Shown here one piece after another: positions 16,520 through 24,021 of a stretch of DNA of 41,690 nt. This DNA is from Chryseobacterium sp. FP211-J200 (GTDB lineage Bacteria > Bacteroidota > Bacteroidia > Flavobacteriales > Weeksellaceae): the NCBI RefSeq assembly GCF_001643375.1, contig NZ_LSHB01000038.1:1-41690 (forward strand), in the 5' to 3' direction. Each line of letters starts with the position of its first letter. Position 1 is the stretch's first letter. The translations under genes and the position numbers were made by a program. The notes below the pieces were generated by a model. That model did no database searches, had not been told where the DNA came from, and was given only the letters and a program-made list of their open reading frames with translations.

Positions 16520-16558
16520 GCCGTAATCAGATGCGCTATTCAGTTGCGCCACGAGGCC
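16485..16558 (-). tRNA. tRNA-Arg (anticodon ACG)
   Basis: The 74-nt cloverleaf on the minus strand has acceptor stem GGCCTCG / CGAGGTC (one G-U pair), discriminator A, D-stem GCGC/GCGC, anticodon stem TCTGA/TCAGA with loop TTACGGC and a T-arm CTGGTTTGAATCCAG. The anticodon at loop positions 3-5 is ACG, which reads arginine CGN codons after A-to-I change. No CCA is encoded. It marks the right boundary of the mobile element. Confidence 0.95.
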
Positions 16559-16573
16559 TTGTTTAAAGGTTTG

Positions 16574-16581
16574 CAAATATA
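16574..16581 (-). promoter_or_regulatory. -7 element of the tRNA-Arg promoter
   Basis: Reading leftward, TATATTTG sits 15 bp ahead of the tRNA 5' end and matches the Bacteroidota -7 element TAnnTTTG. A TTG at the proper upstream distance is not evident. Confidence 0.45.
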
Positions 16582-16605
16582 GTACTTTTTTGCTTTCTTT
16601 GGAAG

Positions 16606-17658
16606 ATGAAACGCATTTTTTTACTCTTAATTTTATTTCTTTTTTCAATTTCCTGCAAAAAAGAAAACGTTCAAAAATCAAATGACAATATAACCATCTC
16701 ATCACGAGTTAATTATATTGAAAATCCGGAGAGCCTCACGTTGACCTCAGGAAAATTCAAAAATGTAATTCCGAGCAAAAATCTACCTTTCAAAAAAGCA
16801 ATGCTACTAAATTCTAGCTTGATTGGCTTCTTTTCGGAACTTAATTTAGAAAATAAAATCACAGGCGTCTCTAGTCCAGAGTATATTTTTTCAGAAAAAA
16901 TCCACCGTTTAATCAACGAAAGTAAGATCCTGAACATTGGTAACGAACAAAAATACGACATCGAAAAAATCCTTTCCAACAAACCGGATGTCATCTTCAC
17001 CAATTACGTTCCCAACTTCGCCAACACATATGAAGTCCTGAAGAACAACGGCATCGAACTCATTTTCCTCGACGACTTTATGGAACAAAATCCATTGGAA
17101 AAATCAAAATACCTTTTGCTCTTCGGAAAATTGTTCGGGAAAGAGAAAGAAGCCGAAAAAGCCTATCAAAACATCGAAGATAACTACAAGAGAATCCAGG
17201 CCTTAAGCAAAAATTCAAAATCAAATTCCTTGGTTCTCTGCAACGAGATGTACGGAAGCCAATGGTTTCTCCCAGGCGGAAATTCCTTCGTAGCCAAACT
17301 AATCAACGATGCTGGCGGAAATTACATCCTGAAAGACAACAAAGAATCCACCTCGGTTCCTCTAAGTTTCGAGGAAGTTTTCATCAAATCAAAACAAGCC
17401 AATTTTTGGATTAATATCAGTCCGCACAAAAACAAAAAGGAACTCCTGACTCTGAATCCTAATTATTCCAAAATGGACGTTTTCAATTCCGGCAAATTAT
17501 ATATGATAAACAACCGCGAAAAAGACCAGGCCAACGACTATTTCGAAAGTGGCGTTGTCCGTTGCGACGTGGTTTTAAGAGATTATTTCAAGATTTTTCA
17601 TCCAGAAGACGTAACTTTCCAGTCAGAACCGTTGGTCTATCTCAAAGAACTTAAATAA
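16606..17658 (+). CDS. Periplasmic-binding lipoprotein of an ABC transporter (FecB/BtuF-like)
   Basis: A 350-residue lipoprotein: signal peptide ending SIS-Cys17, then a two-lobed class III binding protein (KAMLLNSSLIGFFSEL, GNEQKYDIEKILSNKPDVIF, YGSQWFLPGGNSFVAKLIND). This family delivers vitamin B12, heme or iron-siderophores to an ABC importer; the Bacteroidota branch is often annotated as cobalamin-binding. The permease and ATPase are not next to it. Its stop codon touches the start codon of the CPBP protease gene, so the two are probably translated together. Confidence 0.85.
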   Translation: MKRIFLLLILFLFSISCKKENVQKSNDNITISSRVNYIENPESLTLTSGKFKNVIPSKNLPFKKAMLLNSSLIGFFSELNLENKITGVSSPEYIFSEKIHRLINESKILNIGNEQKYDIEKILSNKPDVIFTNYVPNFANTYEVLKNNGIELIFLDDFMEQNPLEKSKYLLLFGKLFGKEKEAEKAYQNIEDNYKRIQALSKNSKSNSLVLCNEMYGSQWFLPGGNSFVAKLINDAGGNYILKDNKESTSVPLSFEEVFIKSKQANFWINISPHKNKKELLTLNPNYSKMDVFNSGKLYMINNREKDQANDYFESGVVRCDVVLRDYFKIFHPEDVTFQSEPLVYLKELK

Positions 17659-18474
17659 ATGCAGGAACAAAATTACAAAGTCGATTTTTTCATTGGAATC
17701 ATCCTCGTGGTCGGACTTTTCATTGGGCAATCATTCGCGTACGCTCTCGGTTTGGGATTGTCGGCGTTATTCAATCAAGACATCAGCGAATCCGGCGGTT
17801 TCAACATCTTTATGTACTGTGCAACAATGCTCACGCCTGTATTATTCTTCGACCTTTTAGTTGTTAGAAAAGAAAAAAAGAAACTCAATTTTGACTTTTC
17901 AACCAAACCATTTCGCGTATATCTATTGATATTCCCAATGATGTTTGGGATGATGCTCGTCGCCGATTACACCACGCAGCTCATTCCAACAACCGGCGGA
18001 ATCCTCGGACCGATTTACGAACTCTACACCAAAGAATTCGCAAAACTCCTCAAAGACCCGGTTGCATTGGTCATTATGACCGTCATCCTCGCACCAATCC
18101 TGGAAGAAATCCTTTTCCGAGGCGTTATAATGAAAGGAATGATAAACAACAAGGTCGCTCCAGCCACCGCAATTATCGTTTCCGCCTTGATTTTTGGCGC
18201 CGTCCATTTCAATCCGTGGCAGTTTGCGGGCGCATTTTTGCTCGGTTTGGTATTAGGTTTGGTGTACTACAAAACGAAATCTCTGCTGATGCCCATATTG
18301 TTGCACGCCTTCAATAACTTACTGTCCGCATTGATGATGATGTACTCGGATTCAGAAACTTTTTCCGGATTATTCAACATAAACAAAGAACTTCTTCTTG
18401 TCGCAGGCGTGGTAATTTTCGCAATTCCATTTTATTTTTTCGCCATCCACAAGAATATTATTTATAAAGATTAA
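17659..18474 (+). CDS. CPBP-family intramembrane glutamic endopeptidase
   Basis: A 271-residue protein with about seven membrane segments and the CAAX/Abi (CPBP) motifs: EE...R in APILEEILFRGVIMKG (about 146-161), FGAVHFNPWQ and LLHAFNNLLS. The glutamates and histidines form the active site in Rce1-like proteases. Substrate unknown. The ATG follows the TAA of the preceding lipoprotein with no gap. Confidence 0.88.
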   Translation: MQEQNYKVDFFIGIILVVGLFIGQSFAYALGLGLSALFNQDISESGGFNIFMYCATMLTPVLFFDLLVVRKEKKKLNFDFSTKPFRVYLLIFPMMFGMMLVADYTTQLIPTTGGILGPIYELYTKEFAKLLKDPVALVIMTVILAPILEEILFRGVIMKGMINNKVAPATAIIVSALIFGAVHFNPWQFAGAFLLGLVLGLVYYKTKSLLMPILLHAFNNLLSALMMMYSDSETFSGLFNINKELLLVAGVVIFAIPFYFFAIHKNIIYKD

Positions 18475-18675
18475 AATTATGGCAACTTATCCGTCTTCCG
18501 CTCCCAATCTTTTTGCCCTCGCTTTTCCAGCCACAAAAAAGGATTTCCGCTCAAGCCGGGTTGCGCTTCGCAAAGTTCAAGATTTGTCATCAAATCAAGT
18601 TTTGTCAAAACTTCGAACTTTCAAAAATTAAATCATAATCAATTATCACTCATCAATTATCATTTATAACAACCT

Positions 18676-19260
18676 ATGGAAATCCTAATCGCCACACATA
18701 ACCTACACAAAAAAGAAGAAATCCAACAAATCCTCGGTCCAGAATTCATCGTGACGTCACTTACAGATTATAACCTGAACGACGAAATCATCGAGGACGG
18801 AAACACCTTCCAGGAAAACGCCCTCATCAAAGCAAAATACTGCTTCGAGAAAACCGGAAAGGGAAGTGTTGGCGACGACAGCGGATTGGTTGTGGAAGCC
18901 CTGAACGGACGACCTGGGATTTATTCCGCCCGTTACGCAGGAAATCACAATTTCAAAAAGAACATCGAGAAAGTTTTAGAAGAACTGAAAGATGAACCAA
19001 ACCGACGCGCTTATTTTATCACAGTTCTGTGTTTCAAAGACAAAGATGGCGAACATTACTTCGAAGGCCGGGTTTATGGAAACATCACAACAGAAGTTTT
19101 TGGCGAAGATGGTTTCGGTTACGACCCGATTTTTATTCCGGACGGCCACAATATGACATTCGCTCAAATGTTGCCGGAAGAAAAAAACAAAATCAGCCAC
19201 AGAAGTGAAGCTTTGAAAAAATTCTTAGAATTCCTCAATTCCAAAGGGGGTGTCTTGTAA
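18676..19260 (+). CDS. rdgB: Non-canonical purine NTP pyrophosphatase RdgB/HAM1
   Basis: A 194-residue house-cleaning enzyme that hydrolyses dITP, XTP and ITP to the monophosphate and keeps deaminated purines out of DNA. Family marks: MEILIATHNLHKKEEIQQIL, GNTFQENALIKAKYC, GDDSGLVVEALNGRPGIYSA, EVFGEDGFGYDPIFIP and KNKISHRSEALKKF. It is 55 bp ahead of rnz on the same strand. The 200 bp before it hold no gene I can support. Confidence 0.96.
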   Translation: MEILIATHNLHKKEEIQQILGPEFIVTSLTDYNLNDEIIEDGNTFQENALIKAKYCFEKTGKGSVGDDSGLVVEALNGRPGIYSARYAGNHNFKKNIEKVLEELKDEPNRRAYFITVLCFKDKDGEHYFEGRVYGNITTEVFGEDGFGYDPIFIPDGHNMTFAQMLPEEKNKISHRSEALKKFLEFLNSKGGVL

Positions 19261-19315
19261 TTTTTATGATGTTTTTGTATCTTTACCCTTTTAATTTTCA
19301 ATACAACCAAGAAAA

Positions 19316-20233
19316 TTGAGTACATATCTTACAATTTTGGGATTTAACTCCGCAATTCCAACCATCAATTCCTCTCCAACTTCTCAGTTTTTGGAAATGG
19401 AAGAACGTCATTTCCTCATCGATTGTGGCGAAGGAACTCAGGTTCAAATGCGAAAAGCAAAAGTGCGGTTTTCCAAAATCAATCATATTTTCATTTCCCA
19501 TCTTCACGGCGACCATTGTTTCGGTTTGCCGGGATTGGTTGCCTCTTTCCGACTTCTGGGAAGAAAAACCCCATTGAATATCTACGGGCCAAAAGGCATC
19601 AAAAAAATGATGGACACGATTTTCGAAATCACAGAAACGTACAAAGGTTTTGAGGTCATCTATCACGAATTGGAAGGCAAAGAATCCGTAAAAATCTACG
19701 AAGACAAAAGGGTAGAAGTATTCACGATTCCGCTCAATCACAGGATTTATTGCAACGGTTATCTCTTCAAAGAAAAACCAAAAGAACGCCACCTGAATAT
19801 GAAAGAAATCTCAAAACACAAAGAAATTGAGATTTGTGATTTCCAGAATCTTCGTTTAGGGAAAGACTTCGTCTCAGAAGATGGAAACGTCATCGATAAC
19901 GCCTCATTGACGACGGACCCGCAACCTTCCGTTTCGTACGCATTTTGTAGCGACACCAAATACAAAGAAGACATCATCCCAATTATCGAAAAAGTCGACG
20001 TTCTCTACCACGAATCAACGTTCTTAAATAATCTAAAAGAAATGGCAGATTACACTGGACATTCCACAGCTTTGGAAGCCGCAACGATTGCCAAAAAAGC
20101 ACAAGTTGGAAAACTGATTTTAGGACATTTCTCCAACCGCTACAGCGACTTAAGTGTAATGACAGATGAAGCAAGACAAATTTTCCCGAATAGTTTTTTG
20201 CCTAAGGCTTTGGAGACGGTGAAGGTTGGGTAG
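19316..20233 (+). CDS. rnz: Ribonuclease Z
   Basis: A 305-residue metallo-beta-lactamase-fold endonuclease that trims tRNA 3' ends. Zinc-binding motif HLHGDHCFGLPG, plus FLIDCGEGTQVQMR, SYAFCSDTKY, YHESTF and LILGHFSNRY. The start is TTG at 19316: it gives the normal STYLTILGFNSAIP beginning, and the next ATG (19397) would remove the first strand of the fold. Transcribed with rdgB. Confidence 0.96.
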   Translation: MSTYLTILGFNSAIPTINSSPTSQFLEMEERHFLIDCGEGTQVQMRKAKVRFSKINHIFISHLHGDHCFGLPGLVASFRLLGRKTPLNIYGPKGIKKMMDTIFEITETYKGFEVIYHELEGKESVKIYEDKRVEVFTIPLNHRIYCNGYLFKEKPKERHLNMKEISKHKEIEICDFQNLRLGKDFVSEDGNVIDNASLTTDPQPSVSYAFCSDTKYKEDIIPIIEKVDVLYHESTFLNNLKEMADYTGHSTALEAATIAKKAQVGKLILGHFSNRYSDLSVMTDEARQIFPNSFLPKALETVKVG

Positions 20234-20240
20234 GATATTG

Positions 20241-20636
20241 CTAAATTATATCTTCAATTCTAATTTCATCTTTAGTAATAATAAAACAATCAAATCCGGC
20301 TGTTTGTTTAAAAGTGTAGAATTTATTTTTCGCAGATTTTAATTCTTCTAATAAATCTGATGAAATGTAATTTTTCATTTTCTCAAAATATAGATTGTGT
20401 TTTTTAGAAAATGTTTCAAAATTATCATCAATTTCGACTGTGTTAAAGATGTTCACGAAATCAAATTGTGAAAATTCTTGCCAAATTACATTGGCAAATA
20501 TTATTTTTTTTGTAGGCTTTGAATCTGCTTTTATATATTGTCCAAATTCTAGAGTAGTTTTCCTTTCTCGAAAATCTACATTTAAATTGTAAACAAATAA
20601 ATCTCCTAATTCTCTTGTCACTTTATCACTGTACAT
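20241..20636 (-). CDS. Hypothetical protein, 131 residues
   Basis: An unrecognised soluble, acidic protein (MYSDKVTRELGDLFVYNLNV to KDEIRIEDII). No signal peptide, membrane segment or clear motif. It converges on rnz with a 7-bp gap. Its length and lack of any competing frame make it a likely real gene, but no function can be given. Confidence 0.65.
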   Translation of the reverse strand: MYSDKVTRELGDLFVYNLNVDFRERKTTLEFGQYIKADSKPTKKIIFANVIWQEFSQFDFVNIFNTVEIDDNFETFSKKHNLYFEKMKNYISSDLLEELKSAKNKFYTFKQTAGFDCFIITKDEIRIEDII

Positions 20637-20652
20637 TTTAATCTTTTATTCA

Positions 20653-20946
20653 TTAAACCACATCAATGATCACAATACAAACCGCCAACGAGATACAAAG
20701 CAAAGCCGCAAAGAAAAGAATATCTGCTATATTTTCTAATTTGTCTGACAGTTTTTCCTTTTCTGTTCATATGGCAAGAAATGACAAAGTGCAACTTACC
20801 ATTAAACAGAAAATCGCTCCAACGGTAAATTCATCCAAATAAGAATGATGACTAAACTTCGTAATCTTCAAAGAAGTGATGATGACGAGACAAAATCCCA
20901 GAAGATTTGTGGAAGCGTTCAGAATGTGTGGTGCCGTTTTTTTCAT
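20653..20946 (-). pseudogene. Small membrane protein interrupted by an in-frame TGA
   Basis: From the ATG at 20946 (MKKTAPHILNASTNLLGFCL) the frame meets TGA at 20767-20769, after FLAI. The same frame then continues with TEKEKLSDKLENIADILFFA, ALLCISLAVCIVIIDVV and a TAA at 20653-20655. Together these make a 97-residue protein with about four hydrophobic segments. CGA (Arg) to TGA is a single C-to-T change. The second half is a typical charged linker plus membrane helix, so the interruption seems recent, or a base-calling error. Function unknown. Confidence 0.6.
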
Positions 20947-21077
20947 TGGTTCAAATTGATGATTCAAAAATATTCATTAATTCTGTGGAAAAAATATAAT
21001 TGATGAATTTTTATACTTTATAAAATTATCTTATTTTTACTGAATATCAAATCAATAAAAATTTCAGTAAAAAATTT

Positions 21078-21085
21078 TATATTTG
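21078..21085 (+). promoter_or_regulatory. -7 promoter element of the E1 gene
   Basis: TATATTTG fits TAnnTTTG and lies 15 bp before the ATG at 21101. It overlaps the TTG at 21083 that would otherwise be an upstream start, which argues for the ATG. Confidence 0.45.
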
Positions 21086-21100
21086 TCAAAATTCAAAGTT

Positions 21101-23533
21101 ATGCAAACAACCTACATAGAAACTCAGCAAATCTCATTTCAGGATTTTAAAAACAGCATTTTGGAAGATTACCGTTTAGGTAGAATTTCCCGCGAAATGT
21201 CCTACTTGGGAAGGCGCGAAGTTCTGACTGGTAAAGCAAAATTCGGGATTTTCGGAGACGGGAAAGAGTTGCCACAGTTGGCAATGGCAAAGGTTTTCAG
21301 AAACGGAGATTTCCGTTCTGGCTATTATCGTGACCAGACTTTTGCGTTGGCAATCGGTGCTGTTTCTGTCGAAAGTTTCTTTGCGCAATTGTACGCTGAC
21401 ACCAGCGTGGAAAGAGAACCAGCATCTGCCGGAAGACAAATGAACGGCCATTACGCCACCAGAAGTTTGAATGCTGACGGAAGCTGGAAAAATTTAACTG
21501 AACAGAAAAATATTTCATCAGATATTTCACCAACAGCTGGACAAATGCCGAGATTATTGGGATTGGCTCAGGCTTCCAAAGTTTATAAATCAGTAAAATT
21601 TGAAGGTTCTGAGAAGTTTTCAAAAGACGGAAACGAAGTTGCTTTTGGAACTATTGGCGATGCATCTACTGCTGAAGGTCATTTTTGGGAAACTTTGAAC
21701 GCTGCCTGCGCTTTGCAAGTTCCAATGGTAGTTTCGATTTGGGATGACGGTTACGGGATTTCGGTTCCGACCCAAAATCAAAGAGCGAAAGCTGATATTT
21801 CCGAAATGCTTTCCGGTTTCCAAAGAAAAGCGGACGAAAAACAAGGCTGTGAAATCATCCAGGTGAAAGCTTGGGATTATCCGGCTTTGATGGAAGCTTA
21901 TGCAAAAGCAGAGCATTACGCAAGATATGAAAGTGTTCCGGTTGTGATTCACGTGACCGAAGTTACTCAGCCTCAAGGACATTCAACTTCTGGTTCGCAC
22001 GAGCGTTACAAAAATGAAGAACGTTTGAAATGGGAATCTGAGTTTGACGGAATGTTGAAATTCCGTGAATGGATTTTGGATTATAGCATTGAGATTGAAG
22101 GAAATGAAGAATATTTGGCCTCAGTTGAAGAGTTAGATTCTATCGATTCTGAATCAAAAAAATTGGTAAAAGACGGTCAGAAAAAAGCTTGGGAATCTTA
22201 TCAAAAAACTATTTCAGATTTAAAAAATGAAGTTTTACCGTTTGTAGAATCCATTAAAAGTCAAAATGTTGAAGTTGCTCAATTAATTGAGAACTTTAAT
22301 AAAATAATTTCTAAAAGCAAAAAAGATATTTTCCATTTGGTAAGACAGTCTTTATTAGTTACAAGAGCTCAAAACTCCGCTGAAAGAACTGCTTTAAAAT
22401 CGAAGTACGAAGAAATCTTCAAAGTTGAGAAAGATAATTATTCATCGCATTTATATTCTCAATCTGAATGGAAAGCAACGAATGTAAAAGAAATCAAACC
22501 AATCTATTCTGACGCTTCGGAAGAAGTGGACGGTAGAGTTGTGGTGCGAAATAACTTCGATAAAATCTTTGCAAAATATCCACAAGCCTTAGTTTTTGGG
22601 GAAGATGCGGGAAATATCGGTGATGTGAATCAAGGTTTGGAAGGACTTCAAGAAAAATATGGCGAAGTTAGAATCGCTGACACCGGAATCCGTGAAGCAA
22701 CAATCCTCGGACAAGGCATTGGAATGGCAATGCGCGGTTTGAAACCGATTGCTGAAATCCAATATTTAGATTATATTTTGTACTGTTTACAAGGAATGAG
22801 CGATGATTTAGCAACCGTTCACTACAGAACGAAAGGTGGTCAGAAAGCGCCTGTTATCATCAGAACGAGAGGACACAGGTTGGAAGGCGTTTGGCATTCT
22901 GGTTCGCCAATGGCAGGAATTCTTAATCTTTCTAAAGGAATTAATATTCTCGTTCCTAGAAACCTTACGAAAGCCGCAGGTTTTTACAACACAATGCTTC
23001 AAAGTGACGAGCCAGCCGTGATTGTAGAATGTTTGAACGGTTATAGATTGAAAGAAAAACAACCAGACAATATAGGAGAATTCACAATTCCAGTAGGAAA
23101 AATCGAGGTTACAAAAGAAGGAAAGGATGTGACTTTGGTGACTTATGGCTCGACTTGGAGAATCGTTTCTGAAGCGGCGAATGAATTGGAAAAACTAGGA
23201 ATTTATGCAGTAGTGATTGATGTTCAGTCATTGATTCCATTCGATTTGACCAATGAAATTGCAGAAAGCGTGAAGAAAACCAATCGATTGGTTGTTATTG
23301 ATGAAGATGTGGAAGGTGGAACTTCAGCTTTTATTCTTCAACAGATTTTAGAGAAGCAAAAAGCCTTCAAATATCTGGATTCGGAGCCGTTGACAATTTC
23401 TGCGGAAAATCACAGGCCAGCTTTTGCAAGTGATGGTGACTATTTCAGCAAACCTTCTTCTGATGATATGGTTGAGAAGATCTACGCGATGTTTACTGAA
23501 ATCAATCCTCAGAAATATCCAGCGATCTATTAA
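21101..23533 (+). CDS. Fused alpha/beta E1 of a branched-chain 2-oxoacid dehydrogenase
   Basis: An 810-residue fusion. The alpha half (about 1-380) has the thiamine-diphosphate motif GDASTAEGHFWETLNAACAL; the beta half (about 470-810) has FGEDAGNIGDVNQGL, RIADTGIREATILGQGIGMA and the C-terminal transketolase domain (VDVQSLIPFD, VVIDEDVEGG). This thiamine-dependent enzyme decarboxylates branched-chain (or related) 2-oxoacids and passes the acyl group to the lipoyl E2. The fused form is normal in Bacteroidota. The E2 gene is not in the window; an E3 (lpd) lies at 36600. The ATG at 21101 is preferred over TTG at 21083 because of the promoter overlap. Confidence 0.92.
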   Translation: MQTTYIETQQISFQDFKNSILEDYRLGRISREMSYLGRREVLTGKAKFGIFGDGKELPQLAMAKVFRNGDFRSGYYRDQTFALAIGAVSVESFFAQLYADTSVEREPASAGRQMNGHYATRSLNADGSWKNLTEQKNISSDISPTAGQMPRLLGLAQASKVYKSVKFEGSEKFSKDGNEVAFGTIGDASTAEGHFWETLNAACALQVPMVVSIWDDGYGISVPTQNQRAKADISEMLSGFQRKADEKQGCEIIQVKAWDYPALMEAYAKAEHYARYESVPVVIHVTEVTQPQGHSTSGSHERYKNEERLKWESEFDGMLKFREWILDYSIEIEGNEEYLASVEELDSIDSESKKLVKDGQKKAWESYQKTISDLKNEVLPFVESIKSQNVEVAQLIENFNKIISKSKKDIFHLVRQSLLVTRAQNSAERTALKSKYEEIFKVEKDNYSSHLYSQSEWKATNVKEIKPIYSDASEEVDGRVVVRNNFDKIFAKYPQALVFGEDAGNIGDVNQGLEGLQEKYGEVRIADTGIREATILGQGIGMAMRGLKPIAEIQYLDYILYCLQGMSDDLATVHYRTKGGQKAPVIIRTRGHRLEGVWHSGSPMAGILNLSKGINILVPRNLTKAAGFYNTMLQSDEPAVIVECLNGYRLKEKQPDNIGEFTIPVGKIEVTKEGKDVTLVTYGSTWRIVSEAANELEKLGIYAVVIDVQSLIPFDLTNEIAESVKKTNRLVVIDEDVEGGTSAFILQQILEKQKAFKYLDSEPLTISAENHRPAFASDGDYFSKPSSDDMVEKIYAMFTEINPQKYPAIY

Positions 23534-23799
23534 GAATTAAAATTTAAAATTTTATCAAAAAAGCCTTTTGGAGATTCTATTTTCAAAAGGTTATTTTTTT
23601 GCAGGTCTTCTACAAACTGGCTTTCATCTGCATGACGGATCAAGATATTTTCAAACGTGATCTTTCTGTAAGAATAGCCTTCCATAAAATCTTTGTTATC
23701 TCTCCAATATTGCAGGTCCGTCTTTCTCATCCAACTAATAAAATGAGAATGAGAATCTGTACGTAAACTCTTATTTCGTTTTACTAAAGTATATTTCAT
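23530..23799 (-). CDS. Hypothetical protein, 89 residues
   Basis: A small basic, Arg/Lys/Phe-rich protein (MKYTLVKRNKSLRTDSHSHF ... FFDKILNFNS). No known motif. Its stop codon overlaps the stop of the E1 gene on the other strand. An 8-bp inverted repeat lies 24 bp upstream of its start. Probably a real gene; function unknown. Confidence 0.55.
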   Translation of the reverse strand: MKYTLVKRNKSLRTDSHSHFISWMRKTDLQYWRDNKDFMEGYSYRKITFENILIRHADESQFVEDLQKNNLLKIESPKGFFDKILNFNS

Positions 23800-23822
23800 G
23801 AGATTTTTAATTGAACAAATTT

Positions 23823-23845
23823 AACAATAATAAATGCTTATTGTT
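23823..23845. promoter_or_regulatory. Inverted repeat AACAATAA-N7-TTATTGTT
   Basis: A perfect 8-bp inverted repeat with a 7-bp spacer lies between the divergent 89-residue gene and the barrel gene. It is 24 bp upstream of the former, in promoter range, and could be an operator. The AT-rich composition makes chance less unlikely. Confidence 0.35.
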
Positions 23846-23969
23846 GTCGATTGTTAATTGAAATTAATATTGGATTGTCACATTCTTTTTTTGTCTTTTA
23901 TTCAAATATGATTTTTTTAAATTATTTTTTCTAAATTTACGATTCACAAAAACACAACTTATTTCTCTT

Positions 23970-24010
23970 TTTCCAACTACTTGCAATCTAAATGCATCTT
24001 TCATTATAAA
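23970..24010 (+). promoter_or_regulatory. Putative ECF-sigma promoter of the barrel gene
   Basis: TTTCCAAC (23970-23977), 15 bp, TGCATCTTTC (23993-24002) and TTATAAA (24004-24010), ending 11 bp before the ATG. The same blocks in the same order precede the ECF sigma gene at 33521-33560. The CCAAC block at about -35 fits the AAC-containing -35 elements of ECF sigma factors. Confidence 0.6.
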
Positions 24011-24021
24011 ATCAGGATTTT

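Noticed and set aside
18479-18631. A 50-codon frame between the CPBP gene and rdgB
   Set aside because: Its composition is unlike the neighbours, with no ribosome-binding site or family resemblance; the stretch looks more like a degenerate intergenic repeat. Otherwise I see nothing in 18475-18675.
21083-21100. TTG start giving six extra residues in the E1 fusion
   Set aside because: The TTG is part of the -7 promoter element TATATTTG, so it would not be in the transcript.
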